From JAASSS01 sp021767745 (GTDB lineage: Bacteria > Pseudomonadota > Gammaproteobacteria > UBA5335), in contig JAXHVN010000050.1 of assembly GCA_034189165.1 (NCBI GenBank), positions 124,001-188,000 on the forward strand: a DNA stretch of 64,000 nt, in the 5' to 3' direction. Position numbers and translations under genes: made by a program. The first letter of the stretch is position 1; each line of letters opens with the position of its first letter. Positions 60,888 to 64,000 of the stretch are shown here, one piece after another. The notes beneath the pieces were generated by a model that saw only the letters and a program-made list of their open reading frames with translations, did not search any database and was not told the DNA's origin.

Positions 60888-62171
60888 ATGATCGATCCGC
60901 GCCTGTTGCGCCAAGACCCCGAGGCCGTCGCCGCGGCGCTGGCCCGCCGCGGCTACGTGCTGCCTGTGGACCGCCTGCGCGCCCTGGACAGCGAGCGCCG
61001 GGACCTGCAGGTGGCGGCGGAAGCACTGCGCGCCGAGCGCAACAACCGGTCCAAGGCGATCGGGCAGGCGAAGGCGCAGGGTGAGGACATCGCGCCCCTG
61101 CTCGCCGCGGTATCGGATCTCGGCGAACGACTGGCGGCGGCAGAGGGTGAACTCGCCAGTCTGCAGCAGGCGTGGGAGGCCCTGGCGCTGGATCTGCCGA
61201 ACCTGCCGGCAGCGGACGTGCCGGATGGGCGGGATGAGCATGACAATGTCGAACTGCGCCGCTGGGGTACGCCGCGAACCTTCGAGTTCGCGCCGCTCGA
61301 CCACGTCGCGCTGGGCGAGCCCGGTGGGGCCATGGACTTCGAGGCAGCGGCCCGAGTGTCCGGCAGCCGCTTCAGCGTGCTGCGCGGACCACTCGCCCGA
61401 CTGCAGCGCGCCCTGACGCAATTCATGCTGGACCTGCACACGCGTCGGCATGGCTACGAGGAGCTGTACGTCCCCTACCTGGTCCGTGAGCCGGCGCTGT
61501 TCGGAACCGGTCAGCTGCCGAAGCTCCGGGAGGATCTGTTCGCCGTGGAGGGTGGGGACTACTACCTCATTCCGACGGCGGAGGTGCCGGTGACCAATCT
61601 GGTGCGCGAGCAGGTCCTGCCGGCGGATCGCCTGCCGCTGCGACTGGTGGCGCACACGCCGTGTTTCCGCTCCGAGGCGGGCTCTTACGGTCGCGACGTG
61701 CGCGGCATGATTCGCCAGCATCAGTTCGAGAAGGTCGAGCTGGTACAGGTGGTGGCGGCCGAGGACTCGGCAGCCGCCCACGAGGCGCTGACTGCGCACG
61801 CCGAAGCGGTGCTGCAGGCGCTCGAGCTGCCCTATCGGGTCATGGCGCTGTGCACCGGCGATCTCGGCTTCGCCGCGACCAAGACCTACGATCTGGAGGT
61901 CTGGTTGCCCAGTCAACAGTGCTACCGGGAGATCTCCTCCTGCAGCAACTGCGGCGACTTTCAGGCGCGCCGGCTGCAGGCACGGGTGCGTCCCGCGTCG
62001 GGCAAGCCGGAGCTGGTGCATACCCTGAACGGCTCGGGCGTAGCGGTGGGCCGGGCGCTGGTGGCACTGCTGGAGAATCATCAGCAGGCCGACGGGTCGG
62101 TCACCCTGCCTGCCGCGCTGCAGCCGTACCTGAATGGTGACCGTGTGCTCGTGCTGCGGGATTCGGCGTGA
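60888..62171 (+). CDS. serS: Seryl-tRNA synthetase
   Basis: The 427-residue class II enzyme has the N-terminal coiled-coil arm (about 25-105) that binds tRNA-Ser, then motif 2 PCFRSEAGSYGRDVRGMIRQHQFEKVEL and motif 3 LNGSGVAVGRALVALLEN, and YREISSCSNCGDFQARR in between. Start ATG at 60888, 12 bases after crcB. It ends the operon ftsK-lolA-vanZ-rarA-crcB-serS; no plus-strand terminator is seen right after it. Confidence 0.97.
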   Translation: MIDPRLLRQDPEAVAAALARRGYVLPVDRLRALDSERRDLQVAAEALRAERNNRSKAIGQAKAQGEDIAPLLAAVSDLGERLAAAEGELASLQQAWEALALDLPNLPAADVPDGRDEHDNVELRRWGTPRTFEFAPLDHVALGEPGGAMDFEAAARVSGSRFSVLRGPLARLQRALTQFMLDLHTRRHGYEELYVPYLVREPALFGTGQLPKLREDLFAVEGGDYYLIPTAEVPVTNLVREQVLPADRLPLRLVAHTPCFRSEAGSYGRDVRGMIRQHQFEKVELVQVVAAEDSAAAHEALTAHAEAVLQALELPYRVMALCTGDLGFAATKTYDLEVWLPSQQCYREISSCSNCGDFQARRLQARVRPASGKPELVHTLNGSGVAVGRALVALLENHQQADGSVTLPAALQPYLNGDRVLVLRDSA

Positions 62172-62242
62172 GCTGAGTCCGCGAGATGCCAGGCGGCTAG
62201 CGCGGTGCTCGCGTCGGTGTGTCGCTGCCGACGCCACAACGG

Positions 62243-62266
62243 AAAACGGGGCCCGAAGGCCCCGTT
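62243..62266 (-). terminator. Intrinsic terminator of the OmpA-like gene
   Basis: AACGGGGCC (62245-62253) and GGCCCCGTT (62258-62266) pair around CGAA. On the minus strand the hairpin is followed by TTTT (62246-62243). It lies 27 bases past the OmpA-like stop. Confidence 0.85.
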
Positions 62267-62293
62267 CTCTCAGGTACTGGTCCGGTTACCGGA

Positions 62294-63163
62294 TCAGCCC
62301 ATCTCGCGGGTCTGGATCGGGCAGCCGCGGTCATCGACCTCGACGCCAGGCTCCGTGCCCGGGCAACGGTCCTTGTAGTCCGGCACGCCGTCACCGTCGG
62401 AATCGACCGGGCAGCCGTTGCTGTCGACCTGCACGCCGCGCGGGGTGCCGGGGCACTGGTCGCGCTCGTCGATCACGCCGTCACGGTCGCTGTCCGCCGG
62501 CGGCTCCGGCATCGGCTCCGGCTCATAGGCCACCGGCTCGGGCTCGCTCTCGCCACCGATCAGGAATTCCGCAGCCAGCAGGGCCTGCGTGTTGATGGTC
62601 TCGCTCTCCATGTAGTTGTACTGACGCACGTCAGCCCGCACGGAGAAGTAGGTCCAGGGGTCGAAGCGGATGCCGAGGCCGTAGTTCACGTACGGCTCGC
62701 CGTCGGTGCTCTTCTCGTTGATGAAGTCGCCGTCCAGCTCCGTCTCGATCTCCGCGCCACCGGCGCCGACCACTACGTAAGGCTGCGCCAGGAACTCGGG
62801 CAGGATGAAGCCCACGAAATCCAGGCCGAGCTGGCGGGTGGTCACATCGACATCATCCGAGTCGATGAACGGCACATCACCTTCCGGATTGGAATCGTAT
62901 TCCTGGTAGACCAGTTCGGTCGTCCAGTTCTCGGTCCACTGCCAGCCCAGGCCGATGCGCCAGCCCCACTCGTCGTCCAGCTCGTACTCATCGGCGATCG
63001 CCAGATCGGCGAAATCGCCGTCCAGATACGGCGCATCGTCGTCGAACCAGGTGTAGGTGGCACCCGGGGTGATGGTGAAACCGCGCTCCACCGCATAGGC
63101 GGAGGGGGCACCCAGAATCAGGCCAGCGGCCAGGGCGAGGCCGGTGGTTTTCCTTGTAATCAT
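62294..63163 (-). CDS. OmpA-like outer membrane barrel with thrombospondin type 3 repeats, no OmpA domain
   Basis: The start MITRKTTGLALAAGLILGAPSAYA at 63163 gives 289 residues with a clear signal peptide. The N-terminal part (about 25-200) is an eight-stranded OmpA/OprF-type barrel (WGWRIGLGWQWTENWTTELVYQEY, LAQPYVVVGAGGAEIE, YSVRADVRQYNYM-like strands). A Pro/Glu linker (EPEPVAYEPEPMPEPP) leads to two calcium-binding thrombospondin type 3 repeats (DSDRDGVIDERDQCPGTPRG, DSDGDGVPDYKDRCPGTEPG). The protein then stops at REMG. The peptidoglycan-binding OmpA domain that normally follows is missing. A terminator lies right after. Confidence 0.85.
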   Translation of the reverse strand: MITRKTTGLALAAGLILGAPSAYAVERGFTITPGATYTWFDDDAPYLDGDFADLAIADEYELDDEWGWRIGLGWQWTENWTTELVYQEYDSNPEGDVPFIDSDDVDVTTRQLGLDFVGFILPEFLAQPYVVVGAGGAEIETELDGDFINEKSTDGEPYVNYGLGIRFDPWTYFSVRADVRQYNYMESETINTQALLAAEFLIGGESEPEPVAYEPEPMPEPPADSDRDGVIDERDQCPGTPRGVQVDSNGCPVDSDGDGVPDYKDRCPGTEPGVEVDDRGCPIQTREMG

Positions 63164-63356
63164 CGCATGACTCCTTCGGTCAATTGACCCGACGCTGCAA
63201 TTGTTATGTCGGGCGTCGCGATAGTAACTCAGCATCTCGATCGCCACCACTGGGCAATCGGCCGCAGCGGGACCATCAAGGCCACTGCAGATCGACCGCC
63301 CTCGGTCAGCCATTGCGCCAGGGGCAGACGATGTGCGCGAGCTGTGACTGCGGCAA

Positions 63357-63893
63357 TCAGGTAGAAGTTCCATCCAGGTCGTCGAGGATGGCGATGTCGA
63401 CCTGCCGGGCGAGTTCGGCCGCGTGCGGCGGAGCCGGCAGCGCCACGCCCAGCGCGGTCCGGACGTCCTCGATGGCGACCAGCCCTCGGCTGTCGATCAC
63501 ACCGATGCTCACGTAGAGGATGCAGCAGGTTCGACCCTGACGCTGGAAACGCTGCTCCATGAGCAGGAAGCGCTCGTTCGTGCCGGCGATCTGCGTGACC
63601 AGCCGATAGCGCTGGCCGAGGTCCAGCGAGCGCCGATAGAGCACGTGCACGGAGGTGGCGACGACGTTCCAGCGCCGGCCGGCGAGGCGGCGCCACCAGC
63701 GATGGCGCAGGAAGAAGTCCATCCGCCCGAGATCGGCCAACGTCAGGTACCGCCCGTTGTTCAGGTGCAGGTTGGCATCGCAATCGTTCGGCCACACGCG
63801 CAACGCGAGCGCCAGGGGCTGTTGCTGGGCCGGGTCGACCGGCGAGGCCAGGGCGCGGGCAGCGACGCCGGCGGCACGTAACCAGGGGTACAA
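63357..63893 (-). CDS. Hotdog thioesterase-like protein (THEM6-like)
   Basis: The conserved core is LALRVWPNDCDANLHLNNGRYLTLADLGRMDFFLRHRWWRRLAGRRW, the 4HBT/THEM6-like hotdog motif, followed by RRSLDLGQRYRLVTQIAGTNERFLLMEQRFQR. The start is uncertain. Homologous proteins begin close to LYPWLRAAG, which points to a TTG at 63893 with AAAGG upstream (178 residues). The frame is open back to a GTG at 63971, but that part contains an AT-rich TAATATACA that looks like promoter sequence. The substrate is unknown. Confidence 0.7.
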   Translation of the reverse strand: MYPWLRAAGVAARALASPVDPAQQQPLALALRVWPNDCDANLHLNNGRYLTLADLGRMDFFLRHRWWRRLAGRRWNVVATSVHVLYRRSLDLGQRYRLVTQIAGTNERFLLMEQRFQRQGRTCCILYVSIGVIDSRGLVAIEDVRTALGVALPAPPHAAELARQVDIAILDDLDGTST

Positions 63894-64000
63894 CGCATTG
63901 ATCCTTTGTGGCCGCGGCGCAGCGGGCTGCCGCGGCCGGGTTTGTATATTACGATGAATGGCCCGCGCCACGTCACGGCCACTGCCGCTTCTGTCGCCGC

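Overview
The window is chromosomal DNA from a GC-rich gammaproteobacterium. The evidence is conserved gene order: rlmB-rpsF-rpsR-(DUF2232)-rplI-dnaB-alr, gacA-uvrC-pgsA-tRNA-Gly-tRNA-Cys, yceD-rpmF-plsX-fabH, clpS-clpA-infA-aat and ftsK-lolA-rarA-crcB-serS. GC content looks like roughly two thirds by eye. OmpW-like, OmpA-like and LolA proteins show a Gram-negative envelope. I cannot name the genus. No insertion sequence, prophage, integrase or CRISPR array was seen. There is one 10-base N gap at 1226-1235.

Layout. 1-4.9 kb: ribosomal protein, replication and alanine racemase block. 4.9-11.2 kb: ilvD, an OmpW-like protein, rsmJ, a hydrolase, an MFS carrier and a nitroreductase. 11.4-16.6 kb: an accessory four-gene minus-strand operon (GNAT, PaaK-like ligase, flippase-like membrane protein, secreted Ntn hydrolase) facing a secreted papain-like protein. 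16.8-20.0 kb: a lipid-oxidation operon (two hotdog thioesterases, an HSD17B4-like SDR, an SCP2-type thiolase) behind a 29-bp palindromic operator. 20.1-26.3 kb: peroxiredoxin, DUF1244, RraA-like, rluE, a LysR regulator, then aceA and icd (glyoxylate branch point). 26.3-31.7 kb: gacA-uvrC-pgsA, two tRNAs and an MsbA-related exporter.

32.2-43.4 kb is a nitrate-assimilation island: nasT (ANTAR antiterminator), a porin, nasS (cytoplasmic nitrate sensor), two tandem OmpW-like proteins, then nirB-nirD-nasA. Four transcription units start with very good sigma-54 (-24/-12) promoters. Two of them, nasS and nirB, have leaders that can form hairpins with the A1/G4 hexanucleotide loops recognised by ANTAR proteins. 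In the nasS leader the second hairpin competes with a long intrinsic terminator. In the nirB leader it overlaps a hairpin that hides the Shine-Dalgarno sequence. The model I infer is that nitrogen limitation fires sigma-54, nitrate bound by NasS frees NasT, and NasT opens one leader by antitermination and the other at translation. This is the most interesting signal in the window.

43.4-64 kb is mostly housekeeping: a second HSD17B4-like SDR, a DUF4442 thioesterase, radA, rluC, maf, yceD-rpmF-plsX-fabH, clpS-clpA, infA, aat, a DUF482 protein, ftsK-lolA-vanZ-rarA-crcB-serS, then an OmpA-like barrel that lacks the OmpA C-terminal domain and a thioesterase at the edge.
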